From Desulfomicrobium macestii (GTDB lineage: Bacteria > Desulfobacterota > Desulfovibrionia > Desulfovibrionales > Desulfomicrobiaceae), in assembly GCF_014873765.1 (NCBI RefSeq), contig NZ_JADBGG010000022.1, positions 1 to 64,000 on the forward strand: 64,000 nucleotides of DNA. The letters are read 5' to 3'. The first letter of the stretch is position 1; every line of letters begins with the position of its first letter. The translations under genes and the position numbers were made by a program. Shown here piece by piece: positions 17,475-29,003 of the stretch. The notes below the pieces were generated by a model, which was not told the origin of the DNA, made no database searches, and was given only the letters and a program-made list of their open reading frames with translations.

Positions 17475-18788
17475 ATGGCTAAACATGCGACCCCGTTGCT
17501 GGATCAGCTTCAGAGCGGTCCGTGGCCGAGTTTTGTGGCGGACATCAAGGAGGAAGCCGAGAGACGTCATAAAAACGTGAATAACGTGGAATACCAGATT
17601 CCTGTTGACGTTTGCGATGACCTTCTCGGAATCCTGGAACTGTCCTATAAGGACGGCACCACTCACTGGAAGCACGGCGGAATCGTCGGTGTTTTCGGTT
17701 ATGGCGGCGGCGTAATCGGTCGTTATTGTGACCAGCCCCAGATGTTCCCCGGCGTTGCTCATTTTCATACCATTCGTGTCGCTCAGCCTGCGGGCATGTA
17801 CTACACGACTGATTTCCTGAAGCAGCTCTGCGACCTGTGGGACATGCGTGGCTCCGGTTTGACCAATATGCATGGCGCCACCGGCGACATCGTGTTGCTG
17901 GGAACGACCACTCCTCAGCTGGAAGAATTCTACTTTGAGCTGACCCACAAGATGAACAACGACTTGGGTGGTTCCGGTTCCAACCTGCGTACCCCCGCTT
18001 CCTGTCTTGGTGACTCCCGTTGCGAATGGGCTTGTTACGACGCTCAGGAACTGTGCTACCAGATGACTCAGGAATACCAGGACGAACTGCATCGCCCTGC
18101 TTTCCCCTACAAGTTCAAATTCAAGTTTGATGGTTGCCCGAATGGTTGTGTGGCTTCCATCGCTCGTTCCGACATGTCCTTCATCGGCACATGGCGCGAC
18201 GACATCCGCATCGACCAGGAAGCTGTCGCCGCTTATGTCGGTGGCGAAATTCAGCCCAACGGCGGCGCGCATTCCGGTAAGGACTGGGGAGCCTTTGACA
18301 TCCAGAAGGAAGTCATCGACCTGTGTCCCACCGAATGCATGTGGATGGAAGATGGCAAGCTGCAGATCAACAACCGCGAATGTACCCGTTGCATGCACTG
18401 TCTGAACGTCATGCCCCGCGCACTGCGCATCGGTAATGACCGCGGTCTTTCCATCCTGGTCGGCGCCAAGGCTCCGATTCTCGATGGCGCCCAGATGGGT
18501 TCCCTGCTCGTGCCCTTCATCAAGGTCGAAGATCCCTACGACGAGATCAAGGAAATCATCGAAGGTATCTGGGAATGGTGGATGGAAGAAGGCAAGAACC
18601 GTGAGCGTCTTGGTGAGCTCATCAAGCGTCAGGGCCTGGCCAAGGCCATCGCCGCTGTCGGCCTGACTCCTGTGCCCCAGCATGTTATGGAACCCCGTCA
18701 CAACCCGTACATCTTCTGGAAGGAAGAGGACGTTGAAGGCGGCTGGGATCGCGACATCGCGGATTACCGTAAACACCATCAGAGATAA
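17475..18788 (+). CDS. dsrA: Dissimilatory sulfite reductase alpha subunit
   Basis: 437-residue alpha subunit of the cytoplasmic siroheme DsrAB enzyme, which reduces sulfite to a DsrC-bound trisulfide. The siroheme-[4Fe-4S] cysteines are in CLGDSRC and DGCPNGC. A ferredoxin domain insert follows (CPTECMWM, then [12 protein letters not shown]). The N-terminus [12 protein letters not shown] and the motif [19 protein letters not shown] are typical of DsrA. A strong AAGGAGG precedes the ATG. It is followed by dsrB after 14 bases. Codon usage looks strongly biased, as expected for an abundant enzyme. Confidence 0.98.
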   Translation: MAKHATPLLDQLQSGPWPSFVADIKEEAERRHKNVNNVEYQIPVDVCDDLLGILELSYKDGTTHWKHGGIVGVFGYGGGVIGRYCDQPQMFPGVAHFHTIRVAQPAGMYYTTDFLKQLCDLWDMRGSGLTNMHGATGDIVLLGTTTPQLEEFYFELTHKMNNDLGGSGSNLRTPASCLGDSRCEWACYDAQELCYQMTQEYQDELHRPAFPYKFKFKFDGCPNGCVASIARSDMSFIGTWRDDIRIDQEAVAAYVGGEIQPNGGAHSGKDWGAFDIQKEVIDLCPTECMWMEDGKLQINNRECTRCMHCLNVMPRALRIGNDRGLSILVGAKAPILDGAQMGSLLVPFIKVEDPYDEIKEIIEGIWEWWMEEGKNRERLGELIKRQGLAKAIAAVGLTPVPQHVMEPRHNPYIFWKEEDVEGGWDRDIADYRKHHQR

Positions 18789-18802
18789 GAAGGGGGTTGA
18801 AA

Positions 18803-19963
18803 ATGGCTTTTGTTTCTTCCGGATACAATCCCGAAAAACCAATGGAAAACAGGATTTCGGACATCGGCCCCCGCCATGCTTCCGACTTCTTTCCTCCGGT
18901 CATTGCCAAGAACAAAGGGCAGTGGCTGTGGCATGAAATCTGTGAACCCGGCATCCTGATGCACAAGGCCGAGAGCGGCGACGAGGTCTACACTGTTCGT
19001 TGCGGCGGCGCTCGCCTGATGTCCATCGGTCACATTCGCGAAATCTGCGAAATCGCCGACAAGTTCTGCGGTGGGCATCTGCGCTTCACCACTCGTAACA
19101 ACATTGAGTTCATGGTCACCACTCTTGATGAAGCCAAGAAGCTCAAAGAATACTTGAACGCCCAGAAGTTCGACGGTGGCAGCTTCAAGTTCCCCGTTGG
19201 CGGCACCGGCGCCGGCATCACCAATATCGTCCACACCCAGGGCTGGGTCCATTGCCACACCCCTGCAACGGACGCTTCCGGTACGGTCAAGGTCGTTCTG
19301 GATGAACTCTTCGAAGAGTTCGGTCAGATGCGCATGCCTGCCCAGGTCCGCATCTCCATGGCTTGCTGTCTGAACATGTGCGGCGCCGTACACTGCTCCG
19401 ACATCGCAATCCTTGGTTATCACCGCAAGCCTCCGGTCATCGACCACGAGTGGCTGGACAACCTGTGCGAAATTCCGTTGGCCGTTGCCGCCTGCCCCGT
19501 AGGCGCCATCCGTCCGACCAAGAAGGAAATCGTCACTGAAAAGGGCGAGACCAAGACCGTGAACACCGTTGCCATCAAGAACGAGCGTTGCATGTTCTGC
19601 GGTAACTGCTACACCATGTGTCCGTCCCTGCCCCTGTCCGACCAGACTGGTGACGGCCTCGTCATCATGGCTGGCGGCAAGGTTTCCAACCGCATCAGCA
19701 ATCCCAAGTTCTCCAAGGTCGTCGTGGCCTTCATCCCCAACGAACCGCCTCGCTGGCCCAAGCTGGCCAAGACCATCCGCCAGATCGTCGAAGCTTACGC
19801 TGCCGACGCCCGCAAGTATGAGCGTGTTGGTGACTGGGCAGAGCGCATTGGTTGGGAGCGTTTCTTCGAGAAGTGCGGGCTGGATTTCTCCGAGCACATG
19901 ATTGATGACTTCCGTGATCCTGCATACTACACTTGGCGCCAGACCACGAACTTCAAGTTCTAA
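18803..19963 (+). CDS. dsrB: Dissimilatory sulfite reductase beta subunit
   Basis: 386-residue beta subunit. The start is the ATG at 18803 ([17 protein letters not shown]), with AAGGGGG upstream; the TTG six bases earlier is unlikely. Conserved siroheme-site segments include [11 protein letters not shown] and the Cys-rich [17 protein letters not shown], followed by the ferredoxin insert [18 protein letters not shown]. In DsrAB the beta-subunit sites bind the catalytic siroheme. Co-transcribed with dsrA; a hairpin lies between it and dsrD. Confidence 0.98.
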   Translation: MAFVSSGYNPEKPMENRISDIGPRHASDFFPPVIAKNKGQWLWHEICEPGILMHKAESGDEVYTVRCGGARLMSIGHIREICEIADKFCGGHLRFTTRNNIEFMVTTLDEAKKLKEYLNAQKFDGGSFKFPVGGTGAGITNIVHTQGWVHCHTPATDASGTVKVVLDELFEEFGQMRMPAQVRISMACCLNMCGAVHCSDIAILGYHRKPPVIDHEWLDNLCEIPLAVAACPVGAIRPTKKEIVTEKGETKTVNTVAIKNERCMFCGNCYTMCPSLPLSDQTGDGLVIMAGGKVSNRISNPKFSKVVVAFIPNEPPRWPKLAKTIRQIVEAYAADARKYERVGDWAERIGWERFFEKCGLDFSEHMIDDFRDPAYYTWRQTTNFKF

Positions 19964-19990
19964 ACTGGTCGCTGAGAACCGACAACCTAT

Positions 19991-20012
19991 AGGGCCGACG
20001 CAAGTCGGCCCT
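19991..20012 (+). promoter_or_regulatory. Perfect hairpin with GCAA tetraloop between dsrB and dsrD
   Basis: AGGGCCGAC and GTCGGCCCT form a 9-bp perfect stem closed by a GCAA (GNRA) tetraloop. No U tract follows, so read-through to dsrD is expected. It may act as an attenuator or as a 3' stabiliser that keeps dsrAB transcripts more abundant than dsrD. Confidence 0.6.
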
Positions 20013-20032
20013 AAACCATAAGAGAGGCGAGC

Positions 20033-20269
20033 ATGGCAGATCCTAAAGAGATCGTGTTGGAGTTCATCCAGTCCAAGTCCAAGCAGAAATCGAAGTTTTA
20101 CTTCAATGACTTGGCCGCTCTTTTTCCCGATATGAAGATGCGCGAAGCCAAAAAAGTAATCAACCAGCTTGTGTCTGAAGGTGTTCTTGAATACTGGTCC
20201 AGCGGCAGCACCACCATGTACGGTGTTCCCGGCGCTGGAAAGCAGGCACACACAGAAGGCGAAGATTAA
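20033..20269 (+). CDS. dsrD: DsrD, DsrAB activator protein
   Basis: 78-residue winged-helix protein found immediately after dsrAB in sulfate reducers. It was long thought to bind DNA; more recent work describes it as an allosteric activator of DsrAB. Visible features are the N-terminal helix KEIVLEFIQSKSKQKSKFYF, a basic MKMREAKKVINQLVSEGV recognition-type helix, and a short beta wing (YWSSGSTTMYGV). GAGAGGCGAG precedes the ATG. It lies 70 bases after dsrB across a hairpin, and nine bases before dsrN. Confidence 0.96.
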   Translation: MADPKEIVLEFIQSKSKQKSKFYFNDLAALFPDMKMREAKKVINQLVSEGVLEYWSSGSTTMYGVPGAGKQAHTEGED

Positions 20270-20278
20270 GATTTCCTG

Positions 20279-21703
20279 ATGCCTGCCTCTTCACTGACGT
20301 GTCCCCGGATACTTGTTGCCGGCCTTGGTGGCGGTTCCGGCAAGACTATCGTCAGCTTGGGGCTGGCTCGCGCCTTCACAGAACAAGGCCTGACAGTTCA
20401 GGCCTTCAAGAAGGGTCCAGATTATATTGATGCCAAGTGGCTAGGTTTAGCCAGTCGGAGCATCACAAGCAATCTGGATCCTTTTTTATTGTCTTCCGAA
20501 GTGCTTCGGAACCTTTTCTGGTCCAGGGCGCGGAGCTTTGATCTGGCTCTGCTGGAAGGCAACCGGGGGCTCTATGACGGCAAGGATGTGCTCGGGTCCT
20601 GTTCATCCGCCGAACTTGCCAAATCTCTCAAATGTCCTGTCATCATCGTGGCCGACTGCACCAAGGTGACGAGGACCATGGCCGCCATCATTCTTGGCCT
20701 GACCATGTTCGATCCCGAAGTGGATATCCGGGGCGTGATCCTGAACCGGACCGCCGGCGGCAGACATCAAAAGATTCTGCGCCAATCCATCGAGAAGTAT
20801 ACCGATGTGCAGGTTCTTGGTGTTCTGCCCAAGCTTTCGGAAAATCCCATCCCGGAACGGCACATGGGGCTCATCTCCGATGCCGAGTACAGCCGGGACC
20901 CCTTTTCAGAGCTTGCCGCATTTTTGCGCACCCATGCCGACCTTGATGCCTGTCTGAATATTGCCCGCCAAGCTCCTGCCGTCGAAATGGATCTGGCTCC
21001 GCTTTATCCAACTTCTCGAACAACCTCCCCTGTGCGCATCGGTGTCGCCCGCGATGCCGCGCTATGGTTTTATTATCAGGAAAATTTCGAGGCACTGCGC
21101 CATGCCGGAGCCGAATTGGTTGAATTCAGCCTTCTGACAGACCACGAGATTCCCGCAGTCGATGCCGTTTACATGGGTGGTGGGTTTCCCGAGACGTTGG
21201 CGGAGGGTTTGACTCAAAACGCCTCCATGCGAAAGTCAGTGAGAGAGCGCGTCCTTGGCGGCATGCCGCTTTATGCCGAATGCGGCGGACTCATGTACTT
21301 GAGTCGGGAGCTTCACTACGAAGGCGTTTCCTACCCCATGGCTGATGTTTTCCCGCTGGACACCAAGGTTTTCAAAAAGCCGCAGGGGCACGGGTATACG
21401 AGCGCTCTCATAGCCTCTCCAAACCCGTTCTATCCTCTCCAGACCCGTCTGACGGGACATGAATTTCACTATTCCCGCTGCGTCGATACCAGCGGCATAG
21501 ATTCTTTTGTCTTTCAGATCGAACTCGGGCAGGGCATGGCCAAGGGGCATGATGGCGTCTTGCATCGAAATTGTCTGGCCGGCTATACGCACATGCATGC
21601 CTTGGGGAATCCGCTCTGGGCCGGGAATTTCGTTTCAGCCGCCAGGATTTACAGGGATTGCCGTAACGCCGGACGAGTGTGCCCTGATATCAGACTGAAA
21701 TAG
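20279..21703 (+). CDS. dsrN: CbiA-family amidase DsrN (siroheme amidase)
   Basis: 474-residue two-domain amidotransferase of the cobyrinic acid a,c-diamide synthase (CbiA/CobB) family. The N-terminal P-loop is GLGGGSGKTIVSLGLARAF; NRGLYDGKD and ADCTKVTRTMAAI belong to the DTBS-like ATPase domain. The C-terminal class I glutaminase domain has VYMGGGFPETLAE and the nucleophile in YAECGGLMYLS, with His in HMHALGNP. Next to dsrD this family member is called DsrN and is proposed to amidate siroheme for DsrAB. A cobalamin role cannot be excluded, but no other cobalamin genes are nearby. Confidence 0.92.
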   Translation: MPASSLTCPRILVAGLGGGSGKTIVSLGLARAFTEQGLTVQAFKKGPDYIDAKWLGLASRSITSNLDPFLLSSEVLRNLFWSRARSFDLALLEGNRGLYDGKDVLGSCSSAELAKSLKCPVIIVADCTKVTRTMAAIILGLTMFDPEVDIRGVILNRTAGGRHQKILRQSIEKYTDVQVLGVLPKLSENPIPERHMGLISDAEYSRDPFSELAAFLRTHADLDACLNIARQAPAVEMDLAPLYPTSRTTSPVRIGVARDAALWFYYQENFEALRHAGAELVEFSLLTDHEIPAVDAVYMGGGFPETLAEGLTQNASMRKSVRERVLGGMPLYAECGGLMYLSRELHYEGVSYPMADVFPLDTKVFKKPQGHGYTSALIASPNPFYPLQTRLTGHEFHYSRCVDTSGIDSFVFQIELGQGMAKGHDGVLHRNCLAGYTHMHALGNPLWAGNFVSAARIYRDCRNAGRVCPDIRLK

Positions 21704-21708
21704 TCCCC

Positions 21709-21737
21709 TTGACGTTTCTAGTAATTGTTATTAATAA
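21709..21737 (+). promoter_or_regulatory. Sigma-70-like promoter for the 115-residue protein
   Basis: TTGACG and TAATAA are separated by 17 bases, five bases after the dsrN stop. The AT-rich spacer and -10 fit a primary sigma promoter that would transcribe the next gene independently of the dsr operon. Confidence 0.55.
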
Positions 21738-21765
21738 TTCATCTCAAGAGAAACGGAGGTGAATT

Positions 21766-22113
21766 ATGGGACAGTTAAGAGCTTTCAAGGACCTGATAAT
21801 CGATTGGGAAATGACCCCTGAAGATGCGGTCGCCATTTATCTGGAATGGGGAAACAACGGTTATCGCGGTGGCTACCAGTACGCAGTCAAGGGAAAGGAA
21901 GATCATTCTCACTACTTTGTCGTGAATACCTGGGATGATAAGCCGATAGTCACGCTTTTGTACCGCAACTCCGATGGAGCCGACGAACTGGCCGTGTTGC
22001 CGCTTCCTGAAAAACTGGCCGACAAGTTCATGAAGGGCGTGTACAACCACAAGGGCATTTATCCCGTCAACGCTGATGTGAAGCAGTGGCTTGAGAGTGA
22101 ACTCTACAACTAG
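21766..22113 (+). CDS. Unknown small protein after dsrN
   Basis: 115-residue acidic soluble protein, ATG at 21766 with CGGAGG upstream. It reads as a compact alpha/beta domain: a helix (LRAFKDLIIDWEMTPEDAVA), then YLEWGNNGYRGGYQYAVKG, beta strands SHYFVVNTWDDKPIVTLLY, and a C-terminal helix. No Cys motif, signal or membrane segment. I do not recognise the family, though its position after dsrABD-N suggests lineage-specific conservation. It has its own promoter and terminator, so it is probably expressed alone. Confidence 0.8.
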   Translation: MGQLRAFKDLIIDWEMTPEDAVAIYLEWGNNGYRGGYQYAVKGKEDHSHYFVVNTWDDKPIVTLLYRNSDGADELAVLPLPEKLADKFMKGVYNHKGIYPVNADVKQWLESELYN

Positions 22114-22140
22114 CTACTGAAACCATCTCGCAAATATCCT

Positions 22141-22174
22141 CGAAAAGCCGGCAAGTCCGGCTTTTCGCTTTTCC
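22141..22174 (+). terminator. Terminator after the 115-residue protein gene
   Basis: CGAAAAGCCGG pairs perfectly with CCGGCTTTTCG around CAAGT, followed by CTTTTCC. It ends the dsr-side transcripts about 110 bases before the next gene. Confidence 0.85.
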
Positions 22175-22284
22175 GGGGCATTGACTGTTTTGGTCATGGG
22201 GCTATCAGAATGAAGCAGGCGACGATGGGAGCTGGACGAGCAGTTTTTCGAGTGTTGACCTGATCTTAAGACCGTGGAGAGAAA

Positions 22285-22911
22285 ATGACGTTGAGTACAT
22301 GTCGGCGATGCGGAACATGTTGTGAAAAGGGGGGGCCCGCTTTGCACGAGGCGGACAAGGGATTGCTTGAACACATTCCCATGAAGGATGTCGTGTGCCT
22401 GCGTCGTGGGGAGTTGGCTTTTGATCCACGGACACAGACCTTGCAGCCTTTGCCTTTGGAATTGATGAAGATTCGCGGCAAAGGCGCGGGCTGGGAATGC
22501 GTATATTTCCTGTCCCGGGAAAAGTCGTGCTCGGTGTACGACCATAGGCCTCTTGAATGCAGGTCTCTTTTTTGTGCCGACACCGATGCGATCCACAAGG
22601 CCATGGCCGAACCGACTTTGTCCCGAGAAGACATAGTTGAAAACGGATCGGGGCTTTGGTCCTGCATCGAAGAGCATGAAAGCAGTTTTTCCATGACGCA
22701 AGCCCTTCACCTGGCCAAGACTGAGCGAGACTCCGCGAACGCGATCTGTTCCGAACTCGACGGCCTGATCAGACGGGAGATCCATTTCAGGCGGGTTCTC
22801 GCCGAAAAGGTGGGGGCCGTGGACGAGGATTTATGGGCGTATTTCGGACGTCCTCTTTGGCTTGCACTTTTACCGTTGAACCCCGAATTTTCGAGTTATG
22901 ATCAAGTCTGA
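22285..22911 (+). CDS. YkgJ-family CxxCxxCC protein
   Basis: 208-residue cytoplasmic protein. The N-terminal CRRCGTCCEKGGPALHEAD is the CxxCxxCC signature of the YkgJ/UPF0153 family. Later Cys residues in CVYFLSREKSCSVYDHRPLECR complete the cluster-binding set. It is a distant relative of the Cys-cluster gene at 15596-16297, so the window carries two family members. The ATG at 22285 follows GGAGAG. The protein is probably monocistronic; function is unknown beyond metal-site inference. Confidence 0.82.
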   Translation: MTLSTCRRCGTCCEKGGPALHEADKGLLEHIPMKDVVCLRRGELAFDPRTQTLQPLPLELMKIRGKGAGWECVYFLSREKSCSVYDHRPLECRSLFCADTDAIHKAMAEPTLSREDIVENGSGLWSCIEEHESSFSMTQALHLAKTERDSANAICSELDGLIRREIHFRRVLAEKVGAVDEDLWAYFGRPLWLALLPLNPEFSSYDQV

Positions 22912-22928
22912 AATTTTGTGTCAAATTG

Positions 22929-22956
22929 TTGACTTGACTCGGCTGGGTATTATCTA
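22929..22956 (+). promoter_or_regulatory. Candidate promoter of the chaperone operon
   Basis: TTGACT and TATCTA are 16 bases apart, 36 bases before the start of the J-domain gene. A second overlapping TTGACT makes the -35 ambiguous. No CIRCE element was seen, and there is no convincing sigma-32 consensus. Confidence 0.4.
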
Positions 22957-22992
22957 TTCGCGTACATTACGAGCATAAGGAGTGGTACTGCT

Positions 22993-23949
22993 TTGGAATA
23001 TAAAGATTATTACAATCTGCTCGGAGTGGCCAAGGGTGCAAGCCAGGAAGAGATAAGCAAGGCTTTCAAGAAGCTTGCCCGCAAATATCATCCCGACTTG
23101 AACCCGAGCGATCCTGCCGCCGAAGGCAAGTTCAAGGAAATCAACGAAGCCTACGAAGTCTTGAAGGATCCGGAAAAGCGAAAGCTTTACGATTCACTGG
23201 GACCAAACTGGAAGGAAGGGCAGAATTTTCAGCCGCCTCCGGGATATGAGAATTTCCAGTTTCGTTCCGGCGGATTCGGCGGAGAGGGTTTCAGCGATTT
23301 TTTTGAAACGATTTTTGGTCAGGCCGGAGGTTTTGGCCAGTCCGGAGGCTTCGGGAGTCGCTTTGGCGGTGATCCTTTCGGGCGCTCCATGCGCAGCAAG
23401 GGCCGCGACGCTGAGGTGCGCCTGACCCTGAGCATGGAAGAAGCCTATCGCGGCGGTCTCAAGACCATCACCCTGCAGGAGCAGGTCCGCGGCGCCGACG
23501 GCATGCCGCACCTGCAGTCCAAGACCCTGGAGGTCAACATCCCGGCGGGTGTGAAGGATGGCGCCAAGATCCGCCTCTCCGGCCAGGGTTCTCCGGGATC
23601 AGGCGGCGGCCCGGCAGGCGACCTGTTGTTGCAAGTCTCCATAGCCGAGCATCCCTTGTTTCGCCTCGAAGGCGTGAACGTGATCCATGATCTGCGTCTG
23701 GCGCCCTGGGAGGCCGTGCTTGGCTGCTCGGTACGCATCCCAACCCTGGACGGCCCTGTGGACATGAACATTCCGGCGGGCCTGAGCAGCGGTCAGAAGT
23801 TACGTTTGGCCGGCAAGGGGCTTGGCAAGGGCGCGAGTCAGGGAGACCAGTTCGTGCGCATAGTCATCCGGTCGCCCAAGTCCTTGACGGATCGGGAGCG
23901 TGAACTCTGGGACGAACTGTCCGCAATATCCACATTTCAGGCCAGGTAG
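22993..23949 (+). CDS. cbpA: J-domain co-chaperone, CbpA/DnaJ-type without zinc fingers
   Basis: 318 residues. The N-terminal J domain ([20 protein letters not shown], with the HPD motif in [11 protein letters not shown]) is followed by a Gly/Phe-rich linker (about residues 75-135) and a DnaJ C-terminal substrate-binding domain. The Cys-rich zinc domain is absent, so this is a type II, CbpA-like co-chaperone of DnaK. The best start is a TTG at 22993 with AAGGAG nine bases upstream. cbpM-like and clpB genes follow, which together form a disaggregase-related operon. The exact symbol is assigned by architecture only. Confidence 0.88.
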   Translation: MEYKDYYNLLGVAKGASQEEISKAFKKLARKYHPDLNPSDPAAEGKFKEINEAYEVLKDPEKRKLYDSLGPNWKEGQNFQPPPGYENFQFRSGGFGGEGFSDFFETIFGQAGGFGQSGGFGSRFGGDPFGRSMRSKGRDAEVRLTLSMEEAYRGGLKTITLQEQVRGADGMPHLQSKTLEVNIPAGVKDGAKIRLSGQGSPGSGGGPAGDLLLQVSIAEHPLFRLEGVNVIHDLRLAPWEAVLGCSVRIPTLDGPVDMNIPAGLSSGQKLRLAGKGLGKGASQGDQFVRIVIRSPKSLTDRERELWDELSAISTFQAR

Positions 23950-23958
23950 GAGCGGGGA

Positions 23959-24273
23959 ATGACACTTGTGCAGATTCACGAACATGGGCTTCCGGCGACT
24001 TCCGAACGCATTGGCACCAGGGAGTTTCTGGAACTGACCGGCCTCACCGAAGATACACTTTTGGAACTTGTACGCATGGATTGGATCGTGCCATCCACAA
24101 CGGCCCAGCAGGAATTCCTGTTTGTGCGCATGGATGTGCTGCGTGGTCGAAAGTACAGGCGGCTATGTGCTGATTTTGAGCTGTGCCCTGTGGCGGGCAT
24201 CATCATTGTCGATCTGCTGGAACGCATCGATCATTTGGAAGAGCGATTGCGCAATCTGTCAAATCGGATTTGA
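23959..24273 (+). CDS. cbpM: Chaperone modulator CbpM-like, MerR-type
   Basis: 104-residue protein with a MerR-like winged-helix segment ([27 protein letters not shown]) and a C-terminal helix ([20 protein letters not shown]). Small MerR-like proteins just downstream of cbpA inhibit or tune the J-protein. It lies nine bases after cbpA and 25 bases before clpB. A HspR-type transcription factor is the main alternative, but the lack of a clear basic recognition helix and the gene order favour CbpM. Confidence 0.75.
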   Translation: MTLVQIHEHGLPATSERIGTREFLELTGLTEDTLLELVRMDWIVPSTTAQQEFLFVRMDVLRGRKYRRLCADFELCPVAGIIIVDLLERIDHLEERLRNLSNRI

Positions 24274-24298
24274 CGACGCTGATAAAGGGAGGAATCTC

Positions 24299-26893
<2,595 letters not shown>

Positions 26894-26915
26894 ATACCGC
26901 GATCGGATCCGATCG

Positions 26916-26958
26916 GCCGGCTTCGGCAGACCATGCCGGGGCCGGCTTTTTTTTGTGC
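26916..26958 (+). terminator. Terminator after clpB
   Basis: GCCGGCTTCGGC and GCCGGGGCCGGC form an imperfect GC-rich stem followed by an eight-base T run. Remaining bases up to 27121 hold no further feature that I can see. Confidence 0.88.
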
Positions 26959-27121
26959 TTCTGGCTTGAATTCAGGAACAATCCGGACGCAAGGCGTGGC
27001 TTCATTTCTGGACCTTGCGTCCGAAACGGATTAACTCGGCTTGCTTTGGCCCGCGAATGCGTATGACTCTTCCCTGCGCACCGCGCCGTGGACGCGGAAG
27101 CATATTTCAAGGAGCAACGGC

Positions 27122-28153
27122 ATGACAGCCAAGACCTGTCTCATTCTCGACATCGGCAGCGGCACCCAGGATGTTCTCTTGTACCAGGAGGGCCTGGAAC
27201 TGGAAAACTGCCCCAAGTTCATCCTGCCTTCGCCTGCCCGGACCGTGGCGGCCCGCATCCGGGAACTGACCGCGCTCGGACGGGACATCTATCTTCATGG
27301 TCAGAACATGGGCGGCGGATTCTGGCGGGCGGTCAAGGCCCATCAGGACGCGGGGCTCAAGGTCTTCGCGCATCCGGACGCGGCGCTGGCTCTGGGGGAT
27401 GATCTGGATCAGGTGCGCGGGCATGGCATCGACATTACTTCGGTCCCGCCGCTTTCGGCATCCCAGGTGCTTCTGACGGATTTCGATCCCGGTTTCTGGC
27501 GCGGTCTGTTGCAGCACGCCGGTCTGCCCCAGCCCGACCTGGTCCTGGCCTGCGTCCAGGATCACGGCTTCCATCCCGGCAAGAGCAACCGCATTTCGCG
27601 TTTCGCATACTGGGAGCGCTTCATGAACGAGGACGGCGGCGACCTGTCCCGCCTCCTTTATGCGGACCCGCCGGAAGAGATGACCCGCCTGCAGTGCCTG
27701 CGCCGCTCCATCGGCGTGGGACTCGTGGCCGATACGGGTTCCGCCGCCCTGCTCGGGGCCCTCTTCGATCCCGGAGTCGAACGCACGGCGAACACCGAAG
27801 GCGTGCTCGTGCTCAATGTCGGCAACAGCCACACCATCGCTTTTCTTGTGCTCGGGCGCCAAGTTCTGGGCGTTTATGAACATCATACCGGACACCTGGA
27901 CGAGACCAAGCTGCTGGATCATCTGGCGCGGTTTCGGCGTGGGGAGCTTGATAACCAGGAAGTCTTCGATGACGGAGGCCATGGCTGCGTGACTGTCGCG
28001 GATCTGCCCGATGGCTTTCGGCGCATCGTGGTTCTCGGCCCCCGGCGCGCCTTGCTGGCCGACGCCAAAGTGGAATTCCTGGCTCCGGGCGGCGACATGA
28101 TGCTGGCGGGGTGCTTCGGGCTCTTGAAAGGATGGCGGGAGGCGGGCTGGTAA
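27122..28153 (+). CDS. DUF1786 family protein, ASKHA-like
   Basis: 343 residues from the ATG at 27122 (AAGGAG upstream). It opens with LILDIGSGTQDVLLYQEG and the conserved ENCPKFILPSPART, which define DUF1786; members are sometimes labelled pyruvate formate-lyase activating-like without evidence. The DIGSGTQD loop and a later VLVLNVGNSHTIAFLV resemble the two phosphate-binding loops of the actin/Hsp70/sugar-kinase fold, suggesting a nucleotide-binding protein. It is cytoplasmic and faces a flavoprotein gene convergently. Function unknown. Confidence 0.8.
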   Translation: MTAKTCLILDIGSGTQDVLLYQEGLELENCPKFILPSPARTVAARIRELTALGRDIYLHGQNMGGGFWRAVKAHQDAGLKVFAHPDAALALGDDLDQVRGHGIDITSVPPLSASQVLLTDFDPGFWRGLLQHAGLPQPDLVLACVQDHGFHPGKSNRISRFAYWERFMNEDGGDLSRLLYADPPEEMTRLQCLRRSIGVGLVADTGSAALLGALFDPGVERTANTEGVLVLNVGNSHTIAFLVLGRQVLGVYEHHTGHLDETKLLDHLARFRRGELDNQEVFDDGGHGCVTVADLPDGFRRIVVLGPRRALLADAKVEFLAPGGDMMLAGCFGLLKGWREAGW

Positions 28154-28201
28154 TCCGGCCGTTCTGGCCCGCAAGCTCGGCCCATTGACGAGCGCGGGCC
28201 C

Positions 28202-28846
28202 TCAGCTCAGCAGCGCGTCGGCCAGCTCCGACCCGAGCCGTTCGGCCCGGATGAGCGCCTCGCCGTCTTCCTTGACCTTGCCTTTCTCGAACACCCTGAA
28301 CACGGGCATCACCCCGATGACTTCGTACCCGAGGGCTTCCAGGGGCAGGCGCATGGCGTCGACGGTGAAGCCCATGTCCCTTTCGTCCACCTGTTCGCAG
28401 ATGGCCCCGATGACGGCCTTGCGGCCCTGGCCGGACAGACGGCTGGACCAGCCCCGGGGACATTCCCGGTTGAAGTTGTAGAAGCAGTACATGCGGTCGA
28501 TGAAGGCTTTCATCCAGGCCGTGATGTTGTAGTTATGGGTGGGCGAGACCAGGATGAGACCGCGTGATTCGAGGATGTCCGGGTACAGAAAGGACATGCC
28601 GTCCGTGAGGCCGGTGCAGATCTTGTCTTTCCGGCACTTTTCGCAGCCGACGCAACCCTGAAAACTCACGTCGCGCAGGTGTATGCCATGGGTCTCGACC
28701 TTGTGCTTGCGGGCCCCGTCGATCATGGATCTGAGCAGGGTGTCGGAGTTCCCGCCTTTTCTGGGGCTCCCGCCGATGCCCAGTATCCTGGCTTGCGGTG
28801 GGGTGAGGTCGGTGCCTTTGCTGATGAGGTGTTCCCGTGCGTTCAT
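28202..28846 (-). CDS. Iron-sulfur flavoprotein, NADPH-dependent FMN reductase family
   Basis: 214 residues from the ATG at 28846 with GGAGG upstream. A flavodoxin-like fold is indicated by ILGIGGSPRKGGNSDTLL (FMN phosphate loop) and LILVSPTHNYNITAWMKAF. The compact Cys motif CVGCEKCRKDKIC (Cx2Cx2Cx5C) is that of methanogen-type iron-sulfur flavoprotein Isf, which binds a [4Fe-4S] cluster. It probably reduces oxygen species or quinone-type acceptors in this anaerobe. Convergent with DUF1786 (a GGCCCGC/GCGGGCC hairpin at 28166-28200 lies between) and divergent from tex. Confidence 0.88.
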   Translation of the reverse strand: MNAREHLISKGTDLTPPQARILGIGGSPRKGGNSDTLLRSMIDGARKHKVETHGIHLRDVSFQGCVGCEKCRKDKICTGLTDGMSFLYPDILESRGLILVSPTHNYNITAWMKAFIDRMYCFYNFNRECPRGWSSRLSGQGRKAVIGAICEQVDERDMGFTVDAMRLPLEALGYEVIGVMPVFRVFEKGKVKEDGEALIRAERLGSELADALLS

Positions 28847-29003
28847 GGTCAGGCCTCCTGGTAAAGGGTTTCGGGTGCCGGATGTCCGCGCCGTCGCTTG
28901 GTTTGGGGGTACACCGGGAAGTTTTTTCTGTCGATGAAGGAGGCGCCTGGCCTTCGCCGCCATGAAGGCGCATTTTTCGTCACCAACCCAAAGGGAGAAA
29001 CAC

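Noticed and set aside
20279-21703. DsrN gene as part of a cobalamin operon (cbiA)
   Set aside because: No other cobalamin genes in the window, and placement after dsrD is the known DsrN context.
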